Shown in pieces: positions 34,299 through 41,788 of a stretch of DNA of 43,843 nt. Origin of the DNA: a virus; the IMG/VR virus record IMGVR_UViG_3300024273_000355, positions 1 through 43,843 of that record; one strand, given 5' to 3'. The notes beneath the pieces were generated by a model. The model ran no database searches, was not told the DNA's origin, and worked only from the letters and a program-made list of their open reading frames with translations. Position numbers and translations under genes: made by a program. Within the stretch, counting starts at the first letter, position 1. Each line of letters begins with the position of its first letter.

Positions 34299-34567
34299 TA
34301 CTTGCCCTTCTCTAGCTCAAGCTCTACCAGTTTAGCATAGCCGCCTACGTCATGCCAACTGTCATCATAGAACGGGTCACCGTTAGCAATACGTGCCAGC
34401 TTGTTGGCTATCAAGTCCAAGCTCTCTTGCATATAAGCTTCCATTACATCCCAACTATGCCCACGGCGCAGGATATCTTTTAAGTCCTGTGCTGTTGCCG
34501 CTACGTGAACGTACTCGCCATAGCGATTCTCACGTTGTTCTAGCGTATCTGTTACATCTTTAATCAT
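34298..34567 (-). CDS. DUF6378-type small phage protein
   Basis: The 89-residue product has the pattern LEQRENRYGEYVHVA, then MQESLDLIANKLARIANGDP and SWHDVGGYAKL, which I recognise as DUF6378, a small helical family found in many phages. The arrangement of Glu/Asp and a DxxGYA helix resembles MazG-type all-helical NTP pyrophosphohydrolases, but the metal motif is not complete, so activity is not claimed. The start is chosen because of AGGA 5 bases upstream. Confidence 0.75.
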   Translation of the reverse strand: MIKDVTDTLEQRENRYGEYVHVAATAQDLKDILRRGHSWDVMEAYMQESLDLIANKLARIANGDPFYDDSWHDVGGYAKLVELELEKGK

Positions 34568-34970
34568 ACATTTCCTTTGGTTTAGCACCTGACAACTCAG
34601 CCATTCTAGCCAATAAATTGTTAAGTGGTTCTGTCATCATCGCCCTACAGCAACTAACAACGATTGGGTTAAACATCTTACCGCCGTCACTCTCCTCTGT
34701 GCGGTTTAAATACTTCTCAAAGAACTCTTTAACACAGGCTTCTAGCTCTGTCTCCGTGTCGTTAAGCTCCTCAATTGCTTGTTTAAGCTCTTCATCAGGA
34801 TTTAGGCACTCAGCTTCCGCAATTCCCGCCTGTATAGCGGTTAAGATGCCTAGCCTAGTCAGTGCAGCCAGCGCTTCTGGTGAGAAGTTGAATTGAAAGT
34901 CTGAACTACCATCTTCATTCTCACGTATCAATGATACAGAGCCTTCACCCTTGATTGTTTCATCTGTCAT
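34560..34970 (-). CDS. Unknown acidic protein of the replication cluster
   Basis: The 136-residue product is acidic and helical, with a beta-like start (SVSLIRENEDGSSDFQFNF) and a long Glu-rich helix (EELKQAIEELNDTETELEAC). No catalytic motif is seen. It overlaps both neighbours, which supports translation. No family is recognised. Confidence 0.75.
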   Translation of the reverse strand: MTDETIKGEGSVSLIRENEDGSSDFQFNFSPEALAALTRLGILTAIQAGIAEAECLNPDEELKQAIEELNDTETELEACVKEFFEKYLNRTEESDGGKMFNPIVVSCCRAMMTEPLNNLLARMAELSGAKPKEMYD

Positions 34971-35218
34971 TTATTAACTCCAAAGTAATCTTGTAACGTC
35001 TCAACCTGTTCATTGATACAGTTGTTATACTCACAAGCAAACACATCACCTGTGTACATATCACCCCTATAGTTTACGTCCATCAGTGCAATACATTTAC
35101 TGACGATTAACTCAGCAAACTTTTCCTGTGCCGTTGACAAGCGTGTTGGGTCAAAACCATTCGGCGCTTCTGCAAGCAGCCTAGCCTTAACAGCCAGTTC
35201 TTTAATTCGTTCGTTCAT
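34967..35218 (-). CDS. Unknown small protein (MNERIKEL-type)
   Basis: The 83-residue product starts MNERIKELAVKARLLAEAP and contains KFAELIVSKCIALMD. Short phage proteins that start with MNERI/KELA and continue with F-ELIV-C are common in T7-like and other phages, all without known role. The start overlaps the upstream secreted-protein gene by 17 bases; a longer frame from 35362 is rejected because it would cover half of that gene. Confidence 0.7.
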   Translation of the reverse strand: MNERIKELAVKARLLAEAPNGFDPTRLSTAQEKFAELIVSKCIALMDVNYRGDMYTGDVFACEYNNCINEQVETLQDYFGVNK

Positions 35219-35507
35219 ATTCTTTGTCCGCTGTTGTCTTATATGCGTATAGCATACACATCCCATCTTCAAAGAGTAAGAACACAACACCATACCCAGT
35301 CTTCTCGTTGAGAAACTTTGTTGTCCACACCTCACCCAAGGCTTCGAGGTAAATCTTTTCAACCCCTAAGTTTTTATTATACCCTAAGCTGTCCACTTTT
35401 CGCTTAGTTTCCTCTTGACTTGTACAAGTAATAGGTACGGGCAGTGTAGCCGCCATAGCTGACACACTAGCTACCCATAACGCTATTCCTAAAAATAATT
35501 TTTTCAT
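35202..35507 (-). CDS. Small protein with signal peptide, unknown function
   Basis: The 101-residue product begins MKKLFLGIALWVASVSAMAA, a clear Sec signal peptide with likely cleavage after AMA (residue 19). The mature part (about 82 residues) has two Cys (CTSQEETKRK and DGMCMLYAY) that could form a disulfide. The start lies 1 base past the stop of the RusA-like gene. A secreted protein is unexpected within a replication cluster; an envelope or superinfection role is possible but unproven. No family is recognised. Confidence 0.7.
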   Translation of the reverse strand: MKKLFLGIALWVASVSAMAATLPVPITCTSQEETKRKVDSLGYNKNLGVEKIYLEALGEVWTTKFLNEKTGYGVVFLLFEDGMCMLYAYKTTADKEYERTN

Positions 35508-35508
35508 T

Positions 35509-35910
35509 TTAATCATCTTGCTCAATAATAACCACATCACACCTTGGGTTGTCCTTGTCAACACCCCCAAATTTGTAAGAAATCTCGTTTACAAAATTGT
35601 AGTTGTCGTCCTCAAGAATCTCAAACTCTACCAAAGCGTCATGTGTAAACTTTGTAATCACACTACCTATGTTGTCGATATCGAAAGCCCTCTTGGTCGG
35701 GTAGTAAATTGTGTAAGTCACCTTGCACACGTTATCTACCCGCGAAAGCTTTCGAATATCTTCAGCAACCACAATCTTAAACATCTTCTTAAGTTGGTTA
35801 TTCAACTGAAAATGCCAGTTGCGGTAGCCGTTAAGGTTGAGGTAGTACTTTTTCTTAGTATGTCCCCCAACCTCCAACATGATAGGCACACTGAATGCCT
35901 GCTCTGTCAT
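35509..35910 (-). CDS. RusA-like Holliday junction resolvase
   Basis: The 133-residue product has the RusA layout: RAFDIDNIGSVITKFTHDAL with Asp77, Asp79 and Asp91, then EDDNYNFVNEISY with Asp101/102. These acidic residues bind the metal in RusA. It probably resolves branched DNA before packaging, the job done in T7 by endonuclease I (gp3), for which no homologue is seen here. The start overlaps the SSB stop (TGATG). Confidence 0.85.
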   Translation of the reverse strand: MTEQAFSVPIMLEVGGHTKKKYYLNLNGYRNWHFQLNNQLKKMFKIVVAEDIRKLSRVDNVCKVTYTIYYPTKRAFDIDNIGSVITKFTHDALVEFEILEDDNYNFVNEISYKFGGVDKDNPRCDVVIIEQDD

Positions 35911-36548
35911 CAGAAATCTACGTCTGAGAACTCTTCTTCTGTCTTGGCTGGTGCGACTTCAGTTGAATCGAAACCCTCTTCTTCATCGAAATCGTCAGAA
36001 GCGCCTCCGAATGAGACCAGTTCGATAACCTGCATCTTAGTCCAGATCAACGTCACACCGACCTCTTTGGTGTTGGGCATGGTGTAAGGGTTAGCAAACG
36101 CCACACAACGCACCACTGAGCCGTTTCCAATCAAAGGTACAGGGCTGACTACCTGTTTCTTAGTATCGACCACTACGATGCCGCCCTGCTTGCCCTCTGC
36201 CTTGCGGTCATCTACGTCCTTAAGCGTAAACTTAAAGATCACGTTGCCTGACTCCTGCCCGTCTTTGGTGTACTCTTGCGTAAACACTGGGCGGGGCTTG
36301 TACATAGCACCCTTAGCACCCAAAGTTTCTTTGGTCTCTGCCAGCGCAATGTCGCGTAGCTCCTCTAGCTTGGTGATAAAAACCTGTACTGTAGGGTCAT
36401 CAGGGTTACATACAAGTGAGGTGGATAATACACCCTTGTCGTTATACATCCGATCAGGCTCAGTGACTTTACACCACAAAGCTTTTCCCTTTGGCGAGGT
36501 CATGTTGAACCCCTTTACCGCGAACGGTTTTACTGATTTTGTAGCCAT
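35910..36548 (-). CDS. Single-stranded DNA-binding protein (T7 gp2.5-like)
   Basis: The 212-residue product is close to T7 gp2.5 (232). It has an OB-fold-like beta core (about 10-165) and an acidic tail, EEEFSDVDF, ending in Phe, the feature by which gp2.5 contacts polymerase and helicase. It is the first gene after the candidate middle promoter and has AAGGAG upstream. Its position directly downstream of the RNA polymerase gene also matches T7-like organisation. Confidence 0.9.
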   Translation of the reverse strand: MATKSVKPFAVKGFNMTSPKGKALWCKVTEPDRMYNDKGVLSTSLVCNPDDPTVQVFITKLEELRDIALAETKETLGAKGAMYKPRPVFTQEYTKDGQESGNVIFKFTLKDVDDRKAEGKQGGIVVVDTKKQVVSPVPLIGNGSVVRCVAFANPYTMPNTKEVGVTLIWTKMQVIELVSFGGASDDFDEEEGFDSTEVAPAKTEEEFSDVDF

Positions 36549-36583
36549 AATTTTTCTCCTTTTTTACAGCGTTACTTAAGATA

Positions 36584-36621
36584 CTTTAAGATACTTAAGA
36601 GTAACTATTATAGTTATTCTT
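36584..36621 (-). repeat. Leader repeat and inverted repeat before SSB gene
   Basis: CTTTAAGATACTTAAG (36584-36599) occurs identically at 491-506, behind the promoter copy at the genome end. Next to it AAGAGTAACTA (36597-36607) and TAGTTATTCTT (36611-36621) form an inverted repeat with one imperfect pair. Both lie in the first 65 bases of the predicted transcript. A processing or stabilising role is inferred. Confidence 0.5.
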
Positions 36622-36646
36622 ATAGAGTTCTTAAAGAGGTTTTCCT

Positions 36647-36669
36647 TAGAATGTCTTTTCTTTTGAAGT
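36647..36669 (-). promoter_or_regulatory. Candidate phage RNA polymerase promoter, middle operon
   Basis: Third copy of the 23-bp element, identical over all 23 bases to the copy at 539-561. On the minus strand it ends TCTA followed by AGGAAAACC. It touches the stop codon of the RNA polymerase gene and lies about 100 bases before the SSB gene, so the polymerase would transcribe everything downstream of itself. Confidence 0.7.
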
Positions 36670-39194
36670 CAACTGAAAATATAACCACTATTGATCACAT
36701 CCTCCAAATCCAAGGTGTTGATCATAACATCTTCTGCTTGCTTCGCATACTCTGGATGCACCTGCTTCACCCAACGTTCTAGGGGCTTGTCTTCGAAAAG
36801 CTCTTTGAACGCCTGTCGAACCCTTAGATTCAAGTTGTGAACCTGATTAACAGGCACACCGTAGCTGTCATGGATAAGGTGAAAGTTAGTACACCCATCT
36901 TCTTTCAGCTTCAACACAGTCATAGCAAGCAAGGTTGCATCAAGGCTGTGTACAAAATTAGGTGCAATCCCGTTGACCATCTTGGTAGGGTTTATCTCTA
37001 GTGTTGCCTTTCTGATAGACAACTTGCCAATTGGCGTGACAACCCTTTCCATAACCGTCTTGTGAATCTTTTGCAACACTGGGAACTTGGTTATAGGTGT
37101 GGTATAGAACACCCAGTTGCCTGCTTTCACAATGTCGCCTGTCACCTCTTTCAAAAACCCCTGCCCTACCCTAGCCCCTTTAACAGTCTCAGCAATAGCC
37201 CTGTCGTTAAGGTCAGTGAGTAGCTTTGCTACTATCCAAACGTCCCCAACCCAGAACTTCTTGTTGCTGTTCTCCAACTCCTGAAGCTCACCTTTCAACT
37301 GTTCGTACATACCATAACGAGTAACCGAATACGGCTGAGTCATGGTGTTGCGCTTAGTAAGCTGTCTAGTGATCTTGCCTTTTAAGCTGTCTGCAAGAGC
37401 CTTGGTGCATTCCTCGTGTACTTTACCATCACTTGTCTTGTATGTCAAGTACTTTGGGTAATCTCCTTTGTCCAAGTACTCATTTACCTTGTCTGCAACC
37501 TCTTGGTAGATATCGTTTCTGGTATCTCCCACCACGTTCACAGCTTCAGCCCCACTCTTGTCTCTGAGTAGCCCTGAGTATATCTGAATCCCACTACAAG
37601 TTGCGTCTAAAGCAACTGGGATATGAGAAACAAAAGACTCAGGAAAATCGAGATAGTTGCTGTACTCAAAACACCAAGCCAGATATAGGTAAGGCTCATC
37701 CGCGTCTTTCCAGTATTGTCGGTTTCCCAACGGGTCTTGTGCAATCGCCTGTATCTCCTTTGTTTTTGCTCTGATTTTATCGACTCTGTCTGCATACAAC
37801 TCCTTATCATAACCGTAACAATTAGCCCCGTGAACTAAGAACCAGAACAACTGGTCATCATTCTCAATCTTGCACCCGTTCTTAAACTCAATTAATGCCT
37901 TGACCTCACCTTTTCCTTGCGGCTGTAGGTGCTGTTGGATAGGATAAATTCTACCCCTGAAGTCATACTGATAGCTGAAATAAAACTCCTCCTCCTGCAA
38001 GTACTCTTTAGCATTGTACAGCACTAGGTTTAGCATGATTGCCTTGCCAGTGTTCGCTATGACAATGTCGCGTTGCGTCTCAATATCCTTGAAATACTTA
38101 CGCATCATTGTCTTCTCTTTTGGAAGCCCTTTGTACTTGCCCTCAGTATTTATCTCGCCATAATTATGGATATTGATAAAGTCTTCTGCTTCCATCTGCC
38201 CGTTGTAGGGAATCTTACCCAGTAGGTACGGGTTGTTGTTACTCGACTCGTGATCAACTACGTTGTTTTGAAATACGTAATCCATCACATCGAACACACG
38301 CTTGTTAACGCGCCAAGAGGTACTCTGTAGCGTGTTTAGAGTATCGAACAATGCCTGTACATCACCTCGCTCAAAAAACTGCCTGAGAAGCTTCTTAGAG
38401 CCTGTTCTGGCCTTGATCAACGACACCTTGTACAACTCGCTGTTGTGATACCCGCCACTACCATCGAAACTAACCCACTCAACTGGCTTTGCCAATAGAA
38501 TTGGAAACTTCCTGTACTCTGTCAACAACCTCTCTCGTGACTGCAATACCATTCTGAAACACTCCTCTGTGTACACCACGTACTGAGTACGTCTGCCTTT
38601 GTTATACACGATTTTTGTCTCAATGATATTGATACCACTCTTGATCACCAAGTCCAACAGAACGCCACCTAGATAAGTGGTTATATCGCTCAGGTCTGGG
38701 TCACTCAGACTTGCTTGGCGCTTGACGATCTTGAGCTTCTCGCGGTTGCGGAAAGCCTCGCTACGGTTTTTAAAACGCTTGTCAACAAAAGCCCCAAAGG
38801 TACTATCATCTTTATCTAACCTACGCACCAAAATGCTGTCATAAATAGACCTGTTCAGTTGCTTGATCAGGGATATCGTAGGCACATGAATGTCCTTGCT
38901 GATACTCCTTACAATCGTAGCCAATACAATAAACGCAAGGTCTTTTGGTGTGTCGTAGAACTCAATAGCTATGATGTCTCTGGCGGCTTTCATCTTGCCC
39001 CGTATATCTTGGTCAAAGTACTCCATGATCTTAGCCGACAACGTGTCGATACTGTGAACTAAGATCATTTTGCCCTCTACTAGCTCATCAGCCTGCCCTG
39101 CGTTGACACGGCTGTTGACTTCTTTCATCAAGCGGTTGTAGCTGTAATCATTGGCAAGGCGTTCGATCTCTAATTGTCGGGCAATTACATCCAT
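36669..39194 (-). CDS. Single-subunit DNA-dependent RNA polymerase (T7 gp1-like)
   Basis: The 841-residue product is close to T7 RNA polymerase (883) and transcribes the middle and late genes. Catalytic residues match: Asp530 in ALDATCSGIQ (T7 D537), Lys614 in RQLTKRNTMTQPY (K631), Tyr622 (Y639) and Asp776 in LIHDSYGVP (D812). YDFRGRIYP and APNFVHSLDA are further family segments, and the end INSGYIFS resembles the T7 C-terminal foot. The start chosen has AGGAG 9-10 bases upstream; a longer frame from 39374 would cover most of the preceding gene. The specificity region is diverged, in agreement with a promoter unlike that of T7. Confidence 0.97.
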   Translation of the reverse strand: MDVIARQLEIERLANDYSYNRLMKEVNSRVNAGQADELVEGKMILVHSIDTLSAKIMEYFDQDIRGKMKAARDIIAIEFYDTPKDLAFIVLATIVRSISKDIHVPTISLIKQLNRSIYDSILVRRLDKDDSTFGAFVDKRFKNRSEAFRNREKLKIVKRQASLSDPDLSDITTYLGGVLLDLVIKSGINIIETKIVYNKGRRTQYVVYTEECFRMVLQSRERLLTEYRKFPILLAKPVEWVSFDGSGGYHNSELYKVSLIKARTGSKKLLRQFFERGDVQALFDTLNTLQSTSWRVNKRVFDVMDYVFQNNVVDHESSNNNPYLLGKIPYNGQMEAEDFINIHNYGEINTEGKYKGLPKEKTMMRKYFKDIETQRDIVIANTGKAIMLNLVLYNAKEYLQEEEFYFSYQYDFRGRIYPIQQHLQPQGKGEVKALIEFKNGCKIENDDQLFWFLVHGANCYGYDKELYADRVDKIRAKTKEIQAIAQDPLGNRQYWKDADEPYLYLAWCFEYSNYLDFPESFVSHIPVALDATCSGIQIYSGLLRDKSGAEAVNVVGDTRNDIYQEVADKVNEYLDKGDYPKYLTYKTSDGKVHEECTKALADSLKGKITRQLTKRNTMTQPYSVTRYGMYEQLKGELQELENSNKKFWVGDVWIVAKLLTDLNDRAIAETVKGARVGQGFLKEVTGDIVKAGNWVFYTTPITKFPVLQKIHKTVMERVVTPIGKLSIRKATLEINPTKMVNGIAPNFVHSLDATLLAMTVLKLKEDGCTNFHLIHDSYGVPVNQVHNLNLRVRQAFKELFEDKPLERWVKQVHPEYAKQAEDVMINTLDLEDVINSGYIFS

Positions 39195-39207
39195 CTTGTC
39201 TGTCTCC

Positions 39208-39414
39208 TTAAAGGTACTCAGCGATATCGATTTCCCACCCGTATTCTGCAAAAGCGTTTTCGAGGTTTCGGATGTGTTGTATAACCGCATCGATTTCTTC
39301 TGCAAAGGCATCTTCGCAAGCCTCGTAGTCTTCACGCAAGCTCTTGTCATAAGCTTCGTCTTGGTTTGCGTCATCGATCAACTCTTGATCGCGTTGGTAG
39401 TCTTCGTCATTCAT
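39208..39414 (-). CDS. Small very acidic protein before RNA polymerase
   Basis: The 68-residue product is extremely acidic (MNDEDYQRDQELIDDANQDE at the start) and helical. AAGGAAATTAAGC precedes the ATG, and the gene fits between PhoH and RNA polymerase with 10-15 base gaps. Acidic early proteins of T7-like phages often bind host nucleic-acid enzymes, for example as DNA mimics; this is a suggestion from charge only. No family is recognised. Confidence 0.7.
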   Translation of the reverse strand: MNDEDYQRDQELIDDANQDEAYDKSLREDYEACEDAFAEEIDAVIQHIRNLENAFAEYGWEIDIAEYL

Positions 39415-39425
39415 GCTTAATTTCC

Positions 39426-40127
39426 TTATTCAAACCCATTTGGGAACTTACGGTGTTTGGTCTTGATGTAGCTTCCCACAAGACCGCTTCGGACTACGTC
39501 ATCCTCATTGAAAAAGTTAAAATCGAAATCATTAGGCATGGCTTGTACAACCTGCAAGAATTTCTCAATGTTTTTCTCTGAGGGTTTTGTAAAGTCTCGC
39601 TGTAGTATATCACCACAGATAAGAATTTTACAACTTTTTCCAACCCTTGTCAACACAGAATCTGCCTCGTGTGCTGTCATGTTTTGGAATTCATCTACTA
39701 TAACAATACAATTCTCTAATGTCAAGCCCCTAATAAAACTTGTCAGCATAAAATCGATGCCGTTGTTTTTACGCAATATCTCGTAGGCATCACCCCGTCC
39801 AAACAACTCGCTACACACACTCTTGTACGGTAGCTCGTAGACCGCGCCTTTCTCCTGTTCAGTGCCTTTTAAGAACCCAATCTCCCTTGTTGGCACAGCA
39901 CTACGCACGATAACAACCCGTTTGTACTCATCACTAGCGGCAATGTCCTTAAACGCCTTGTAGCAAGCCATAAAGGTTTTGCCAGTGCCTGAGTAGCCCA
40001 ACAATAGCTGGCTCTTGCCTGACTTGTAATGATCAAAAAACTTAGCTTGGTTGTCTGTCAGCGGCGAGATATTTGCTAGTGCAAGGTTGTTGCTTGTCAG
40101 CGCGTTTTTGGGTTTGCGTTTAGTCAT
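39426..40127 (-). CDS. phoH: PhoH-like ATPase
   Basis: The 233-residue product has Walker A GYSGTGKT (44-51) and Walker B IVIVDEFQN (141-149) in the order of PhoH proteins, with VRSAVPTREIGFLKGT (74-89) the typical PhoH segment. PhoH-like genes are common in marine phages; the biochemical role is unsettled (RNA-linked NTPase/helicase activity is reported for some bacterial relatives). It follows ThyX in the early region. The Shine-Dalgarno-like AGGAG is 12 bases from the ATG, a longer spacer than usual. Confidence 0.92.
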   Translation of the reverse strand: MTKRKPKNALTSNNLALANISPLTDNQAKFFDHYKSGKSQLLLGYSGTGKTFMACYKAFKDIAASDEYKRVVIVRSAVPTREIGFLKGTEQEKGAVYELPYKSVCSELFGRGDAYEILRKNNGIDFMLTSFIRGLTLENCIVIVDEFQNMTAHEADSVLTRVGKSCKILICGDILQRDFTKPSEKNIEKFLQVVQAMPNDFDFNFFNEDDVVRSGLVGSYIKTKHRKFPNGFE

Positions 40128-40136
40128 TGTTTTTAA

Positions 40137-40772
40137 TTACTCCTGAGTCAGTGATGCCCAGCTTTTGGGAAAGTGGTGATGGATAACAGCGTTTAAACTG
40201 CTTGCAAAAATACGAGCTTCTTCCTGTGCGTTTGGTGCGATACGCTCGTTGTAAACATGGGCAAAGGACAAAAGGTTTCCTGTCCAATACCACTCAGTCA
40301 ACATCGACATAGGCAAAACCATACGCGCCATTTCTGGGGCTACTCCTTGGTCAATCATTTTCGAATACAGATGCACCACATCTTTTAGTTGTGTTGCGTA
40401 CTTTGCTGTCCAGTCGGCTGAGTGCTCGTGAACTGAGCCACTTCCCTGCTTGACCGACCCTTGTGGACGCGCTCGCCACTCAGCGGGAACAAAAAACTCA
40501 GGCTCACTATCAACATAGCGGCGTGACACTTCGTTCCAACTGAGACCTGCTTGGTGCTTCCCAAGTTGTCGAGCCAAAAAGATAGGTGCTTTACAACGAA
40601 TCTGGATTGCCGTGTGACGAAAAGGAGTCAGGTGCTTGTGGTCAGCCAGATACTTGATCAGCTTTTCGTCCCCCAAGTCCATAACCTCTTTTCGCTTGTC
40701 AAAAGACACTCTCGCGCTGTTGACCACAGACAGATCACTGCCCATCTTATCGACCATAGAGATACTAATCAT
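40137..40772 (-). CDS. thyX: Flavin-dependent thymidylate synthase
   Basis: The 211-residue product methylates dUMP to dTMP using FAD, NADPH and methylene-tetrahydrofolate. HLTPFRHTAI (47-56) and the signature ARQLGKHQAGLSWNEVSRRY (67-86) are visible, as is ARMVLPMSM. The canonical RHR-x7-S signature is changed to KHQ-x8-S, a change I remember from other phage ThyX proteins. It supports the NrdAB module in supplying dNTPs although it is placed in the early operon. The start overlaps the upstream gene by 8 bases. Confidence 0.95.
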   Translation of the reverse strand: MISISMVDKMGSDLSVVNSARVSFDKRKEVMDLGDEKLIKYLADHKHLTPFRHTAIQIRCKAPIFLARQLGKHQAGLSWNEVSRRYVDSEPEFFVPAEWRARPQGSVKQGSGSVHEHSADWTAKYATQLKDVVHLYSKMIDQGVAPEMARMVLPMSMLTEWYWTGNLLSFAHVYNERIAPNAQEEARIFASSLNAVIHHHFPKSWASLTQE

Positions 40773-40959
40773 TGCGCCCGTCCATCAAAAATTGTCCAAA
40801 CAAGTCAATGACCTCACTTGCCGCAGTGACCACGAACTTTTCTTCGCATATCCACTTGTCTTCTGCTTTGTAGCCATTGATCGACAACACAAACCCATTA
40901 GCAACACGCTCGACCCTAAAGTCTTTGCCTGTGCTTTCAAAATGATCTCTTAAGTACAT
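40765..40959 (-). CDS. Small unknown early protein
   Basis: The 64-residue product starts MYLRDHFESTGKDFRVERVA and is a mixed beta/helix sequence with two Trp-Cys-like hydrophobic strands (FVLSINGYKAEDKWICEEKF). The start has GGAG 7 bases upstream, better than a frame that begins 27 bases earlier. It overlaps ThyX downstream. No family is recognised. Confidence 0.7.
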   Translation of the reverse strand: MYLRDHFESTGKDFRVERVANGFVLSINGYKAEDKWICEEKFVVTAASEVIDLFGQFLMDGRND

Positions 40960-41165
40960 ACCCACTCTCCTTTGTTGAAAGAACACACCTCTACCACATA
41001 ATCGTCAATTGTCTCACCCTCTACTACGTATTCGTCAAGCAAGTCGCCAGAGCCTTCTAAAACCAGCTTCTCAGCTTCGTCTACGTTTGTAGCTTCTACC
41101 TCGTAGACCTCTTTAACCACTGCGTAGGAAAGGCGAGCCTCCACTGTTACAAAATATTTAGCCAT
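40950..41165 (-). CDS. Small unknown early protein
   Basis: The 71-residue product starts MAKYFVTVEARLSYAVVKEV, a beta-helix pattern, with VDEAEKLVLEG helix and acidic later part. There are two adjacent ATG codons (41168 and 41165); the second has the better 7-base spacing from GAGGAG. It overlaps the next gene by 10 bases. No family is recognised. Confidence 0.7.
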   Translation of the reverse strand: MAKYFVTVEARLSYAVVKEVYEVEATNVDEAEKLVLEGSGDLLDEYVVEGETIDDYVVEVCSFNKGEWVCT

Positions 41166-41169
41166 CATC

Positions 41170-41346
41170 TTACTCCTCAAATACTGTTTCGGTTGTTTTC
41201 TCAAAATCAATGAACGTCTCAAGGTCATTGCATAAAATACCATCTCTTCCGGTGTGAAATATCTTGAACAGCCGTAGCTTGTTCGAGCCTTGAAATTTCA
41301 CTATAACTCGGTCTTCGTCTAATACTTCATAGAATTGTACGCTCAT
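41170..41346 (-). CDS. Small unknown early protein
   Basis: Read directly: the 58-residue product starts MSVQFYEVLDEDRVIVKFQG and ends DFEKTTETVFEE. It looks like a small beta protein (SNKLRLFKIFHTGRDGILC). It fills the space between two other early genes, with its stop overlapping the next gene's ribosome-binding site. No family is recognised, and no strong Shine-Dalgarno sequence is visible. Confidence 0.65.
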   Translation of the reverse strand: MSVQFYEVLDEDRVIVKFQGSNKLRLFKIFHTGRDGILCNDLETFIDFEKTTETVFEE

Positions 41347-41356
41347 TTTTAGCCCC

Positions 41357-41605
41357 TTAACGTGTTGTAATGCGTAAATTTAAACCATTTACCATAGTGA
41401 TCGACTTGCGATTGACTTTACGGTAACCCTTGACAAAATCAAAAAACATGATGTACTTTTCGTCTTGCTCTGTTCGCTTGGTCAAGTTGGCGTACTTTTT
41501 AACGCCTGTTCGACCGTGAACAACACCAGTTGTGCCGTCCTGCTTGATAAAGTGTACTTTGCAGATTTTACCATTTTCGATTATGGCGTTGAGTATTTTA
41601 TTCAT
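41357..41605 (-). CDS. SH3-like (WYL_2/DUF2693-type) small protein
   Basis: The 82-residue product starts MNKILNAIIENGKICKVHFI and continues with KQDGTTGVVHGRTGVKKY and a closing KGYRKVNRKSITMVNG. The pattern VxFxKxDGT...GRxGVxK...RxI is that of Sm-like SH3-barrel phage proteins (DUF2693/WYL_2). The start is set by AAGGAG 8 bases upstream and by a host-type promoter just before it. An in-frame ATG at 41704 overlaps the preceding small frame by TAATG; it would add 33 residues encoded across the promoter, so it is less likely but not excluded. Confidence 0.75.
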   Translation of the reverse strand: MNKILNAIIENGKICKVHFIKQDGTTGVVHGRTGVKKYANLTKRTEQDEKYIMFFDFVKGYRKVNRKSITMVNGLNLRITTR

Positions 41606-41639
41606 GTCGTTTGCTCCTTGTGTTGATGACATGGTTGAA

Positions 41640-41668
41640 AGTGTAGCATCATTTGCTGGTGTTGTCAA
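41640..41668 (-). promoter_or_regulatory. Host sigma-70 promoter, internal early
   Basis: TTGACA (41663-41668) and TACACT (41640-41645) are separated by 17 bases. The block AAAAAAGACTTGACA, upstream of and including the -35 box, also occurs at the two right-end promoters. The leader that follows, ACAAGGAGCAAACGACATG, resembles that of the first early gene. It would drive the SH3-like gene and those behind it. Confidence 0.8.
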
Positions 41669-41703
41669 GTCTTTTTTGAAAAAACTTACTATCTTTTTAA
41701 ACA

Positions 41704-41787
41704 TTATGTATAGTCCTGAAAAAACCTAAGCACTTGCGCCATCCACAGCGCAATAGCCAGTAAGAATGAAAAGAAAAAATCAGCCAC
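41704..41787 (-). CDS. Possible 27-residue membrane peptide
   Basis: A GTG-started frame, MADFFFSFLLAIALWMAQVL followed by RFFQDYT, has AGGGG 5 bases upstream and one membrane segment. It starts 1 base past the stop of the preceding gene and ends in TAATG. It fills the only unexplained piece between early genes. The short length and the GTG start keep confidence low. Confidence 0.35.
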   Translation of the reverse strand: MADFFFSFLLAIALWMAQVLRFFQDYT

Positions 41788-41788
41788 A

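Noticed and set aside
35518-36087. 189-codon plus-strand frame
   Set aside because: Antisense shadow of the RusA-like and SSB genes, both of which carry clear motifs.
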